54,207 nt of DNA from Arthrobacter sp. H-02-3 (GCF_003097355.1 NZ_PYUI01000028.1:1-54207); one strand, 5' to 3'; counted from the stretch's first letter, positions 26,270 through 33,804 are shown. Translations and numbers: made by a program. The notes: generated from the sequence alone by a model not told the origin.

Positions 26270-26515
26270 TCATGCCCGCGCTTGTTCAGAAATCCGGCGC
26301 CACAACACGAAAGCCACCAGGCTATTCAGGAAAGCGATGAAGACATCGCCCCCAGCCGGTCGGCCGATGACGAGATCGAGGGTAACCAGCACCAGAGATC
26401 CCGTTGTAGCAACGGTGAACACAACGGCAAGGATCCACAGGGCTCGCGATGACAGCCGCCCACTACCGTGCCGCATTCGGTCATGGCGGCCGGGATACGG
26501 GGCCGGATCATTCAT
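26270..26515 (-). CDS. Small two-span membrane protein
   Basis: An 81-aa protein with two hydrophobic helices (LWILAVVFTVATTGSLVLVT and VFIAFLNSLVAFVLW) and a basic start. GGTGGGG precedes ATG 26515. It lies 73 bases downstream of the SOS-box operon on the same strand and may belong to it. Function unknown. Confidence 0.6.
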   Translation of the reverse strand: MNDPAPYPGRHDRMRHGSGRLSSRALWILAVVFTVATTGSLVLVTLDLVIGRPAGGDVFIAFLNSLVAFVLWRRISEQARA

Positions 26516-26588
26516 GTCCCCACCCTACTCAGGAGGAAGTGTCGTGGCCGGAACGGGTGGGGGCATGAATGATCCCCGATCACCTCCG

Positions 26589-26903
26589 CTAGTTGTCCGC
26601 GATGGATTCCAACAGCCACTGCTCCGCCAGCGGGTCCCGCCGCAGCTCGAAGGTCCGCAGCGCCGCCGACGAGGTGCCTAGGCGGACTTGTACCCGCCAA
26701 TGCTCAATGTCCACGACGTTCCCGACGCCCACCGGGACAGTCCGCTGGGTCTGCCACCAGGAATCCCTGGTGAACCAGTGCAGCGGCTCTGCCGCCACAG
26801 CCCATACCCGCCCGTCGTAACGGACCGCCAGGGGAATGCCTGCCGCCGTAAACCGGACGTCCACGGGAGCGTGGAGGCTCGTTTCACTTACTGCTGCTGT
26901 CAC
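26589..26903 (-). CDS. DUF6504-like small protein
   Basis: A 104-aa protein: PVDVRFTAAGIPLAVRYDGR then VWAVAAEPLHWFTRD, WWQTQRT, and TFELRRDPLAEQWLLESIAD. The pattern (exposed strand, 'GR.W.V', 'W' run, 'L..D....W.L..I') resembles DUF6504, a family that in actinobacteria I recall sitting beside Y-family DNA polymerase genes. The family match is from memory and tentative. It overlaps the upstream 112-aa gene by 20 bases, so the two form an operon. Confidence 0.65.
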   Translation of the reverse strand: MTAAVSETSLHAPVDVRFTAAGIPLAVRYDGRVWAVAAEPLHWFTRDSWWQTQRTVPVGVGNVVDIEHWRVQVRLGTSSAALRTFELRRDPLAEQWLLESIADN

Positions 26904-27216
26904 GGTTGGTCCGCTCTCCCAAATTCCTGTTCATCAACTCTTCCCGGCGGGTGACCGCCGAACTCCACACCCACGTCCGGTACGTCACCGGGCCGTCCTT
27001 CCAGGTCACTTCGGCGGCCTTGGCTGTCCAGGCGAACACTTCACCGTCCACCAACTCCGCGCAGTTCGGAAACCTGATCCACGCCTTCACCGGTATCCCC
27101 GGATACCCGTTCTTGGCCGGGAAATGCTCGAAATCAAGCTCCTCCACCGTCAGCCCAATCGGGCCGGCACGGCGAGCGTACTGCGCCTGCAGCTGGGTCG
27201 CTTGCTCCCGGTTCAC
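26884..27216 (-). CDS. Hypothetical protein under a putative SOS box
   Basis: About 110 aa, start chosen at GTG 27216 (VNREQATQLQ), which has AAGG at a suitable distance; GTG 27222 is two codons upstream. The product has conserved-looking blocks GPIGLTVEELDFEHFPAKNG and VTYRTWVWSSAVTRREEL. Family unknown. It is the first gene of a two- or three-gene minus-strand operon whose control region carries a LexA-like palindrome. Confidence 0.7.
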   Translation of the reverse strand: MNREQATQLQAQYARRAGPIGLTVEELDFEHFPAKNGYPGIPVKAWIRFPNCAELVDGEVFAWTAKAAEVTWKDGPVTYRTWVWSSAVTRREELMNRNLGERTNRDSSSK

Positions 27217-27228
27217 TAACACACCTTA

Positions 27229-27244
27229 TCGAATATGTGTTCGA
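27229..27244 (-). promoter_or_regulatory. Putative LexA (SOS) box
   Basis: On the minus strand the bases read TCGAACACATATTCGA. This is TCGAAC-N4-ATTCGA, one mismatch from the actinobacterial SOS box TCGAAC-N4-GTTCGA. It lies within about 15 bases of the start codons at 27216/27222, where LexA would block transcription or initiation. Confidence 0.6.
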
Positions 27245-27262
27245 ATGACACACCGAAAAAAT

Positions 27263-27282
27263 AGGCCGGACGGCCTCCTTTT
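27263..27282. terminator. Small terminator-like hairpin
   Basis: AGGCCG-GA-CGGCCT followed by CCTTTTAG. A six-base-pair stem with a short T-run; its role is unclear because no plus-strand gene ends just upstream. Confidence 0.4.
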
Positions 27283-27327
27283 AGTGTGCAGTGGGGGTCT
27301 GACAATCTCCCAGGATCGGCAGAGTTC

Positions 27328-27397
27328 CCCATGGTCCAAGCCTGCCGCCGCCGACGCACCACCCGGGTGGGGTTGGGTTCTTTTCAGCAGGGACGAC
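27328..27397. repeat. Dispersed non-coding element, copy A
   Basis: In the 400-base gene-free stretch 27217-27625. A 70-base block begins CCCATGGTCCAAGCC and ends with TTGGGTTCTTTTCAGC then GGGACGAC. The same block in opposite orientation, also 70 bases long, is at 45826-45895; the two ends are conserved and the GC-rich middle differs. Confidence 0.65.
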
Positions 27398-27509
27398 GCA
27401 ATGGTCAGGCGGGGAGCAGGGGCCCCCACGCATCGGAACCTTGGGGCGTGGTGGAGATATGAGGGAGGGCAAAAATCCGCGTAATTACGGGGATTTACCT
27501 TGAGTGTGT

Positions 27510-27548
27510 ACTATCAAAATGATATCATTATAGTATCAACAAGATATA
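27510..27548. repeat. Third 11-bp phased RRTATC-type array
   Basis: ACTATC 27510, GATATC 27521, AGTATC 27532 and GATATA 27543: four units at exact 11-bp spacing, just upstream of the 202-aa gene at 27626. Eighteen of 19 bases spanning two units (TGATATCAT-ATAGTATCA) match the array at 28314-28341. Confidence 0.78.
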
Positions 27549-27625
27549 AAGCGGGTGGGCTCTGCGGACACAGAACCCACCCTCGCCAAGCGACTCTCAT
27601 CCCTACGCAATAAGGAGATTGGACC

Positions 27626-28234
27626 ATGACAGCAACAGATGTGCTGACCGGCCAGCTTGACCTTCTCACCCTACTTGAACTGCAAACCCTGCCCACGGCC
27701 CCGCTGCACTTCACCGTGGGCCACTACCGCCCGGACGAGCTGGACGCCGCCTATGAGTACCGGGCCAAAAGCGACGGGCGGATGGGGGTGTCCAACTGGA
27801 GCCGCCAGTGGAACGGAAACCAGACGGGCAGGAACGTCACTGCCGGATCCGCCCACCGGACCTTCACCTACGGAGCGGACCTGCGCTGCAACGAGCACTG
27901 GCGCAACCCGGACTGCCAGTGCATGGGAGACCTCCTGTACCGCGTCTACTGCCACGACTGCGACTGGTGGGGGGGAATCCACGAGAACGAGAACCAAGCC
28001 GTGGAGGACATGCTCAACCACTGCTGGCCAGGATGGCAGTACCGGCCAGTGGTCACGTCAGCCGTGAAGCCCAATGGGGGATACAAATTCAACGTTCCCG
28101 AGGACTACCCCAAGGAATGGCAGTATCCCGGAGCGCCGGTCAGGACGGCACGAACGGCTATGAGTGGCCGCCACGTCCCCGGACGCGGCCCGTGGGGCGG
28201 GTATGACGTAGGAGTCATGGAAGCCGGCGAATAG
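27626..28234 (+). CDS. Cys/Trp-rich hypothetical protein (possibly DUF6349)
   Basis: A 202-aa protein. The centre holds a Cys/His cluster, DLRCNEHWRNPDCQCMG and YRVYCHDCDWWGG, likely a zinc-binding unit, and VEDMLNHCWPGW follows. Relatives occur on actinobacterial plasmids and phages and may be the DUF6349 family, a name I cannot verify. AAGGAG ribosome site at the right spacing. The upstream phased array implies co-control with the partition genes. Function unknown. Confidence 0.75.
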   Translation: MTATDVLTGQLDLLTLLELQTLPTAPLHFTVGHYRPDELDAAYEYRAKSDGRMGVSNWSRQWNGNQTGRNVTAGSAHRTFTYGADLRCNEHWRNPDCQCMGDLLYRVYCHDCDWWGGIHENENQAVEDMLNHCWPGWQYRPVVTSAVKPNGGYKFNVPEDYPKEWQYPGAPVRTARTAMSGRHVPGRGPWGGYDVGVMEAGE

Positions 28235-28313
28235 CCAAAGGAAGGGTGGGGCCGGAAGGGTCCCGCCCTTCCTAGTATTCACGGGAAAAACAGCCGCTAC
28301 CACTATTCACAGT

Positions 28314-28341
28314 GATATCAAACTGATATCATAATAGTATC
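28314..28341. repeat. Fourth 11-bp phased RRTATC array
   Basis: GATATC 28314, GATATC 28325 and AGTATC 28336, exactly 11 bp apart, about 50 bases before the glutaredoxin-like gene that opens the SSB-containing operon. Near-identical to the array at 27510. Confidence 0.78.
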
Positions 28342-28392
28342 AGAAGGCAGACGAGCGAAACCAGAACCGACGAAAAGATGGAGCTGATCCTC

Positions 28393-28626
28393 ATGACGGT
28401 CACCGTGTACACCAAGCCAGGATGCGTGCAGTGCGACGCAACCGAGCGGGCACTGGGGAAGAAAGCCATTGCCCACCAGACGGTAGATATCTCGACCGAC
28501 GCCGAAGCGCTGGACCGCATCAAGACACTGGGCTACCTGCAAGCTCCCGTGGTCGTCACCGACCAAGACCACTGGTCCGGATTCCGACCAGACAAGATCG
28601 AGGAACTGGCTCAGCTGACCGCTTAG
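28393..28626 (+). CDS. NrdH/glutaredoxin-like redox protein
   Basis: A 77-aa protein, start chosen at ATG 28393 behind GGAG. VYTKPGCVQCDATERAL has the redox motif CVQC (Cys11, Cys14) and the YLQAPVVV cis-Pro region and SGFRPDKI tail of NrdH-type glutaredoxins, which reduce class Ib ribonucleotide reductase through thioredoxin reductase. No reductase gene is present on the plasmid, so it would draw on the host. It opens an operon leading to SSB, which fits a role around plasmid DNA synthesis. Confidence 0.88.
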   Translation: MTVTVYTKPGCVQCDATERALGKKAIAHQTVDISTDAEALDRIKTLGYLQAPVVVTDQDHWSGFRPDKIEELAQLTA

Positions 28627-28703
28627 CCGCTCCCCACCAACGGGCAGACGCTGCGGACACAGCACCTGCCGGAACCCCCCCCTTCCTACGCAAGGAGAAC
28701 ACC

Positions 28704-29318
28704 ATGAAGAAGCACACCCTGACAGCCGGCCCCCGCGTCGAAACCAACTCCGCAGACACGCTGCACGTGACCATCACCGTCCGGGAATCCTCCGAACGAC
28801 GCGCCAACGTCACCATCAGTCGCGAAGGCTTGGAATCCTGGGTACGGGCACACCACGAAACCCCCGTCATCACCACAGCCCGGCTCCACCAGTACATCGA
28901 CGTGATGCACGGTTCCGGGATGCTCCCCACAATCACCGCCAAGACGTCCGGGCGAGAACACGAAGTGACCGATATTGAACCGCTGGTATTTGATCGGCGC
29001 GCCATCGACTCAGGAATCTACGGGGACCAGCACGCCGAAACGCTGCTGAAAGCCAATCCTTTCCTTGTCTACTCGGACCAGCTGCCCGAAGTGCACGACA
29101 TTGACGGCCATCATGTCGCAGCCCTCTACCGATCCCCGGAGAACGACGAGCCGGCAACCAGGTTGATCCTCGACCACAAGGGCTCCATGAGCAGACTGGA
29201 AATCTGGGAACACCGGGGGAGCGCCCCGGACGTCCACGCCGGTTCGGACTGGACCGACATCGAAGGTTCCGCCCTTTGGAAAGACCTCCTCGCCGCTGGA
29301 ATCCCCACAACCGACTAA
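28704..29318 (+). CDS. Hypothetical protein
   Basis: A 204-aa soluble protein from ATG 28704 behind an ideal AAGGAG. A first half rich in short strands (LHVTITVRESSERRANVTIS) is followed by ARLHQYIDVMHGSGMLPTI and a C-terminal part with DLLAAGIPTTD. I do not recognise the family. It lies between the glutaredoxin-like gene and a run of small genes leading to SSB, all on the same strand. Confidence 0.7.
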   Translation: MKKHTLTAGPRVETNSADTLHVTITVRESSERRANVTISREGLESWVRAHHETPVITTARLHQYIDVMHGSGMLPTITAKTSGREHEVTDIEPLVFDRRAIDSGIYGDQHAETLLKANPFLVYSDQLPEVHDIDGHHVAALYRSPENDEPATRLILDHKGSMSRLEIWEHRGSAPDVHAGSDWTDIEGSALWKDLLAAGIPTTD

Positions 29319-29381
29319 AGACCACCCGGCACCCGGAGGAACACGCCCCGGGTGCCGGGCCACCAAGCTTTGGAGGACACC

Positions 29382-29528
29382 ATGACCATCTGGTTCGCCA
29401 TCTACGACTCACACCAGGGCAAGACAAAGATCAAGGCAACCACCACGGAAGACGAGCTTCACCGCTGGCTGGAACAGAACACCCACTCATTCCGCGAAGT
29501 CCGCCAAATCGCCACGGCAGAGGTATAG
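29382..29528 (+). CDS. Small hypothetical protein (48 aa)
   Basis: ATG 29382 behind TGGAGGA. The product MTIWFAIYDSHQGKTKIKAT followed by EDELHRWLEQNTHSFREVRQ has the look of a compact folded peptide. It ends four bases before the next start, so it is part of the SSB operon. Function unknown. Confidence 0.65.
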   Translation: MTIWFAIYDSHQGKTKIKATTTEDELHRWLEQNTHSFREVRQIATAEV

Positions 29529-29531
29529 GCC

Positions 29532-29819
29532 ATGGCACGAAACAGCAGCTTTCCAAGCAAGATCACCGGCTACCTCGAACCACCACAGGGACGGCTGGAC
29601 CCCACCGAACCACATCGAAGCAACTTCTCCGGCTGGTCCGCACACGGACGCGGTACCGTCGCAGAGATCATCGACTTCTATTCCCAGCCCGAATACGCCG
29701 AAGAGGGCAAACCGATCAGCGGCGACCTCACCCAGCGGTTCCTGGCGTGCGAGAAAGGCGCTGGCTGGCCAAAGTATGGCGACATCCCCGATATCAAACC
29801 ACTGAACGCACTGTTCTAA
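29532..29819 (+). CDS. Hypothetical protein (95 aa)
   Basis: A 95-aa protein starting at ATG 29532, four bases after the 48-aa gene. Segments SKITGYLEPPQGRLDPTEPH and GTVAEIIDFYSQPEYAEEGK, then CEKGAGWPKYGDIPDIKPL. No recognised family. Operon position next to ssb suggests a replication- or transfer-linked role, but this is only context. Confidence 0.68.
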   Translation: MARNSSFPSKITGYLEPPQGRLDPTEPHRSNFSGWSAHGRGTVAEIIDFYSQPEYAEEGKPISGDLTQRFLACEKGAGWPKYGDIPDIKPLNALF

Positions 29820-29842
29820 ACCGAGAGAAAAGGGCAACACCA

Positions 29843-30367
29843 ATGTCAGGCGAAACCACTATTACCGTGATTGGCAACCTCACTTCCGACCCAGAGCTGC
29901 GCTTCACCCCCTCGGGATCCGCGGTGGCAAACTTCACCATCGCCTCCACGCCCCGGACCTTTGACCGGCAAAGCAACGAATGGAAAGACGGCGAGACCCT
30001 GTTTCTCCGGGCGTCCGTCTGGCGCGAAGCGGCAGAGAACGTGGCCGAGTCCCTGACTAAGGGCATGCGGGTCATCGTCTCCGGACGATTGAAGTCCCGC
30101 TCCTACGAGACCAAGGAAGGCGAAAAGCGCACCGTGATCGAACTGGAAGTGGACGAAATCGGCCCTTCCCTCCGGTATGCAAATGCGAAAATCAACCGCA
30201 CCCAGCGCAGCACCGCCCAGGGGGGACAAGGAGCTGGTGGGTTCGGCAACCAGGGCAACACTGGGCCGGGAGGCCAAGCGGCGCCGCAGGAAGACCCCTG
30301 GGCCACACCGCAGACCAGCGGCGCCGGCGGCTGGGGCAGCGGCCCGGACTCCGAGCCGCCATTCTAA
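29843..30367 (+). CDS. ssb: Single-stranded DNA-binding protein
   Basis: A 174-aa SSB. The OB-fold (1-110) shows ITVIGNLTSDPELRFTPSGS and VANFTIASTPR, followed by a Gly/Gln-rich linker and the acidic tip GSGPDSEPPF, which recruits partner proteins. Start is ATG 29843. Plasmid SSBs coat the transferred strand in the recipient and can damp SOS induction. Followed directly by a strong hairpin. Confidence 0.94.
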   Translation: MSGETTITVIGNLTSDPELRFTPSGSAVANFTIASTPRTFDRQSNEWKDGETLFLRASVWREAAENVAESLTKGMRVIVSGRLKSRSYETKEGEKRTVIELEVDEIGPSLRYANAKINRTQRSTAQGGQGAGGFGNQGNTGPGGQAAPQEDPWATPQTSGAGGWGSGPDSEPPF

Positions 30368-30380
30368 AGCATTGAAAAGT

Positions 30381-30421
30381 AGTAGTAGGAGTAGTATCGT
30401 TACTACTCCTACTACTTTTTT
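30381..30421 (+). terminator. Strong intrinsic terminator after ssb
   Basis: A perfect 16-bp stem (AGTAGTAGGAGTAGTA with TACTACTCCTACTACT), loop TCGT, then TTTTTT. It abuts the ribosome site (GGGAGA) of the next gene, so it might also act as an attenuator for that gene. Confidence 0.85.
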
Positions 30422-30434
30422 GGGAGAAACCGCC

Positions 30435-31040
30435 ATGACGTCGAGTGTGAAAGACCGCGTGTTTGCCGCCGCCGAGCAGATCAGCGCTGAGCGCCGCCCG
30501 ACCGTCTCCACGGTCCGGGCTACCGCCGGCGTCAGCAACGCGGACGCTACCCGCTACCTGAAGGAATGGTCAGAGGAGAAGCTCGCCGCCGGGGGACAGG
30601 TGGCAGCGACGCCGCCGGCCCTGCTCGAACAGGCCACGCGGCTCGCCGCGGCCTGCTGGGCTGACGCCTCTACGCTGGCTTCCGAGCGGCACGCCGCCGT
30701 CGAGACGGCCTGGGCGCAGGAACGCAAGGACAAAGACCTGGAAATCGCCGAGCTGGTGGCGGACCTGGACAAGGCAGCCGCGGAGAAGGAATCCGCGGCC
30801 GCCGAACATCAGGCCCGCATCACCGCCCTGCAGTCCACGGCGGAGGCTTTGGAGCAACGGCTGGCCGCCCTGGGCACTGAGCTGGAAGACACCCGTGCAG
30901 CAGAACGCGCTGCTGCCGGCGCGGCAGCGGAGGCGGAGAAGAAGCTCGCCAGTGCCGAGGCACGTAGCAGCACACTGGAGAAGGTGCACAACGCCTTGCT
31001 GCAACGGGTCGCCCCGGAGGCGAAGCCCTCTGATGTCTAA
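30435..31040 (+). CDS. KfrA-like DNA-binding coiled-coil protein
   Basis: A 201-aa protein. The first 60 residues form a KfrA_N-type HTH (DRVFAAAEQISAERRPTVST, VRATAGVSNADATRYLKEW), followed by a long Ala/Glu/Leu/Lys coiled coil from about 90 to 190. KfrA of IncP/IncU plasmids binds its own promoter and supports stable inheritance by forming filaments. The terminator hairpin directly upstream may limit its expression. Confidence 0.82.
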   Translation: MTSSVKDRVFAAAEQISAERRPTVSTVRATAGVSNADATRYLKEWSEEKLAAGGQVAATPPALLEQATRLAAACWADASTLASERHAAVETAWAQERKDKDLEIAELVADLDKAAAEKESAAAEHQARITALQSTAEALEQRLAALGTELEDTRAAERAAAGAAAEAEKKLASAEARSSTLEKVHNALLQRVAPEAKPSDV

Positions 31041-31080
31041 GAAGAACAAATCCTACATCCAAGCCAAGGGCCCGACTTAG
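31033..31080 (+). pseudogene. Possible truncated gene start
   Basis: ATG 31033 overlaps the KfrA-like stop and gives MSKKNKSYIQAKGPT before a TAG. It looks like the N-terminus of a gene cut off when the neighbouring recombinase segment arrived. It may also be chance; too short to judge. Confidence 0.25.
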
Positions 31081-31178
31081 TTTCAGGGATGGCTCGATCC
31101 GGCAGCCTTTGCACGGAATCGTTCGTTTACGTGCACGGACACAGCCGGATCCTGCAGGCCCCCAACTTCCTGTCACTT

Positions 31179-31206
31179 TTGTCAGTTTCAGAAGTCGTCT
31201 GCACTG
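31179..31206. repeat. 28-bp inverted repeat, left end of recombinase segment
   Basis: This 28-base sequence (beginning TTGTCAGTTTCAGAAG) is the exact reverse complement of 35403-35430. In the gene-free stretch 31081-31387, related 14-mers GAAGTCGTCTGCAC recur at 31191, 31230 (inverted), 31260, 31291 and 31322; the last three have an exact 31-bp period. Copies on both sides look like serine-recombinase binding sites. Confidence 0.82.
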
Positions 31207-31387
31207 GCTTCCGCGGAAGTACGGGACTTGTGCAGACGACTCCTGACACGGAAGTGCTCGAAGTCGTCTGCACCAACCGTCGTTTTGTTAGGAGTCGCCT
31301 GCACCAACCGTCATTCTGTCTGAAGTCGCGTGCACTAACAGCCACCGGCATACGGGCACACCACACGCTATGTCGGCCATGCTCCGA

Positions 31388-31972
31388 TCAGGCTGCCAAA
31401 TTCGTCGGCACCTCTTCTGATTGGACCTGGATGAGGTCGCAGTCAATAATGTCGTCGATGACGAAGGTCACCTGTTCGCCCGGATTCAAGTGAACGAACA
31501 GGGGCCAGCTCTCCAGATCTCCCTTGAGTCGGTCGCCATCGCGGTGCGTCACTCGCACCCACATCCGTTCCCCTGGGAATCGCGCGACTGACCACGCAAG
31601 CTTCACCAAATCACCGGGCTCGATCAGCTCCTTGAGTTCAAGGTCTGGAACTTCGAATGTATCCGGCGACTCCAGATGGCGCTGCAGACCTGATTCGACC
31701 TTGGAACGGTGCCAAACGTAACGACCCCATGCCCACGAAATACGCGGCGACAATCCGAGGCGCAGTGCGACTTCGAACTGTTGCGCCACCCAGAACGGGC
31801 GCTCCCATCGCGGCACTTCGTAGAGTTCTGCCTGCAATTCTCGCCGACGATCAATATCAGGTATGAGCCGTACGACCGCGGCGAGGACCAGTCCTGGCGC
31901 GAAGCCGAACAGCAGCACTGCCAAGCCGAATGCGCCCAGAGCGCCAGGAGCAGAGAGGAGCTCAGCGATCAT
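31388..31972 (-). CDS. Membrane-anchored protein paired with PadR regulator
   Basis: A 194-aa protein. An N-terminal helix (GAFGLAVLLFGFAPGLVLAA) is followed by ELQAELYEVPRWERPFWVAQ, then a C-terminal domain GERMWVRVTHRDGDRLKGDL...GEQVTFVIDDIIDC with the look of DUF2314-type proteins. The ATG at 31972 overlaps the PadR stop (ATGA), a pairing I recall from actinobacterial chromosomes. Function unknown; perhaps membrane-stress sensing. Confidence 0.7.
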   Translation of the reverse strand: MIAELLSAPGALGAFGLAVLLFGFAPGLVLAAVVRLIPDIDRRRELQAELYEVPRWERPFWVAQQFEVALRLGLSPRISWAWGRYVWHRSKVESGLQRHLESPDTFEVPDLELKELIEPGDLVKLAWSVARFPGERMWVRVTHRDGDRLKGDLESWPLFVHLNPGEQVTFVIDDIIDCDLIQVQSEEVPTNLAA

Positions 31973-32283
31973 GCGAACGCTCCTCGGAGGGTGGAAAAAC
32001 GCTGCTCGGTCTGGACTCGATGAGCCACAGCACCGAGCTCAATTCGACCGGTATCCGTCAGGGTGTAGTAGCGCCGGGGTGGCCTCTTCTGGCCTTCCTG
32101 TCTTTCCTCCCAATGGTCCTCCAGCCAACCTTCGTCTAGCATGCGGTCCAGCTGAGGATATAGGACGCCGGAGCGAACGCCGGAACGTTTAGAGAGCTGA
32201 TATCCCCAGATGTATCCGTCACCTTCGTGACCCATCTGCAGGATCGCGAGTGCGACCAGTGCGAGCGAGTGCGTAACCTTCAT
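31969..32283 (-). CDS. PadR-family transcriptional regulator
   Basis: A 104-aa protein with the PadR winged helix: DGYIWGYQLSKRSGVRSGVL then YPQLDRMLDEGWLEDHWEE, and the wing RPPRRYYTLTDTGRIEL. These usually repress an adjacent gene and dissociate on ligand binding. It is translationally coupled to the downstream membrane protein, which it presumably controls together with itself. Confidence 0.88.
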   Translation of the reverse strand: MKVTHSLALVALAILQMGHEGDGYIWGYQLSKRSGVRSGVLYPQLDRMLDEGWLEDHWEERQEGQKRPPRRYYTLTDTGRIELGAVAHRVQTEQRFSTLRGAFA

Positions 32284-32369
32284 AGGTCTAACTCTACATA
32301 GGTCGAGCGCGTTTCGGAAGAGGATCCCCTAGCGTGCTTCCGAACAGCTCCGAACATGGACACCTGACG

Positions 32370-33182
32370 TCACGCAGACTTGAACCGCGCGGCTACCGAC
32401 TCAAGCGTCCTCGGCACATCAACCTCGCCGGTTGTCTGCTCTATAAGCACTTTGGCTAACCGTTTCGGCCAGAGCACATAAACGCCACGAGTCGAGAACG
32501 CGCCCCCGATCAGGGGCCAATCTGCTTCGATGAAGCACAACGCCCCGGTTACCGGCACATCCCCAACGAGGTCTCGTACAACATCGACCTGTTTGAGCAC
32601 CCCATCGACCAGTTTCGTGCAATCACGCCGGCCAACGAGGAGCTTCTCGACCCGGGGGCGAAGGATGCCACCCTCGATCTTCAACTCAGGCCGTCCCTTG
32701 TACCGTTTGGCATCAATCACCCAGATTCCAGCAGGAGTGATAGCGATATGGTCGATATTGGCCTTCGAGCCGGGGATGCGTCGGTCGTGGAGGACAGCCA
32801 GGCCATCGGCGGCCAGGGAATTTAGCCGAGCGCCCAGGCGTTCCTCACCGATCGCGCCCCGATCCCAGGACTTGGTGTGCTGCCGCTCGTCAGAGAGGGC
32901 GACTGCGAGGCCACCGAAGCGACCCCACTTCTCGCGGAGCTTTTCTTCGTCCTTCGCCTTGCGGCGCTCATATTCGCGTCGGGCGGACGAGCCGGCTACT
33001 CCGGACTCAGCGGCCAACGAATCATCATCCGGTGTTTCCAGGTCCTGGGACATGGTTTCCGTAGCCTCGGTGGCACAATCCAAACAGAGGACGGTCTTCG
33101 TCTCGCGCTCATAAATAGCTTCTGTCGCAGCCGGAAGAGAGGCGAGGCACAGCCGACACGCTCCGGCGTACCGGAGCCTCAT
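32370..33182 (-). CDS. NERD-domain protein with N-terminal zinc-ribbon-like motif
   Basis: Start chosen at ATG 33182 (MRLRYAGACRLC), where homologs I know begin; the frame is open to 33278. Residues about 8-45 hold CRLC...CLDC, a likely zinc site. A charged coiled segment (80-110) leads to the NERD (nuclease-related) domain: WDRGAIGEERLGARL, HDRRIPGSKANIDHIAITPA then GIWVIDAKRYKG. The IDH...DAK residues match the metal-binding/catalytic pattern of restriction-like nucleases. It may act in DNA processing or defence. It lies in the recombinase segment and is not overlapped by other genes. Confidence 0.85.
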   Translation of the reverse strand: MRLRYAGACRLCLASLPAATEAIYERETKTVLCLDCATEATETMSQDLETPDDDSLAAESGVAGSSARREYERRKAKDEEKLREKWGRFGGLAVALSDERQHTKSWDRGAIGEERLGARLNSLAADGLAVLHDRRIPGSKANIDHIAITPAGIWVIDAKRYKGRPELKIEGGILRPRVEKLLVGRRDCTKLVDGVLKQVDVVRDLVGDVPVTGALCFIEADWPLIGGAFSTRGVYVLWPKRLAKVLIEQTTGEVDVPRTLESVAARFKSA

Positions 33183-33606
33183 CTGCTTCACGAGGATGCA
33201 CTTTGGAACATGGGCATGGACCCAGTCTGCTTGTAGATCACGGCGGTTAGGCCGCGGATGCTCTTTGCCATGGCTCAATCCTCAACCAGGGCAGGAACTT
33301 TTTCGGGGGCGCCGCGCGTGGCGGTACCCAAGACCTCAGGAACTGTCTCAGCACAGGATCGACTGGGGAACCGCCCTGTCTAAGCTCCTCCGGTTGTTGC
33401 CGGTGGCTGGCGGCGTCGCTCCGGGATGGGGCATGGGAGCGCCCCGATGCTATTGGGGGATGCATCGAGGCGCTTGAAAGAGCGTATGAGGAGGACTTTT
33501 TCAAGTCAAACTGCTTAAGTCGGCATCCCAGAACCACCACCACGGGGCCGAAGCACCGCTTTGGCGAGATGGCTAACCGGACGAGGTCGGCACTGGAAGC
33601 GGGCCG
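33183..33606. other. Gene-free stretch
   Basis: About 420 bases between the NERD gene and the zinc-ribbon gene. The reading frames here have poor composition and lack ribosome sites. I see no hairpin or repeat worth reporting. Confidence 0.5.
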
Positions 33607-33804
33607 CTACTTGCCGAACCTCTTCAATGCCATGTCTAGGTCACTGAGAGCCTTAGATGCCTTTCGGGCGCCGCCGCCTTCGTCATGCAACTTCACCAGG
33701 TGCCCTCGCGAGCACCGCACTGTGCGCTGCTTAGCGACGTCATCGAGCGTGAAGCGGACCCTACTTCCGCATTCCGGGCACTCGGTCTCCATCTTGTCGG
33801 TCAT
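33607..33804 (-). CDS. Small zinc-ribbon protein
   Basis: A 65-aa protein with METECPECGSRVRFTLDDVA then KQRTVRCSRGH: CPEC and C-x2-GH form a likely one-zinc ribbon, followed by a helix ASKALSDLDMALKRFG. Such proteins bind DNA, RNA or partners. Family unknown. Confidence 0.7.
   Translation of the reverse strand: MTDKMETECPECGSRVRFTLDDVAKQRTVRCSRGHLVKLHDEGGGARKASKALSDLDMALKRFGK

Noticed and set aside
31291..31335. Possible CRISPR-like repeats (31-bp period)
   Set aside because: Only three degenerate units without unique spacers, adjacent to a serine recombinase and repeated at its other side; recombinase sites fit better. No cas genes.
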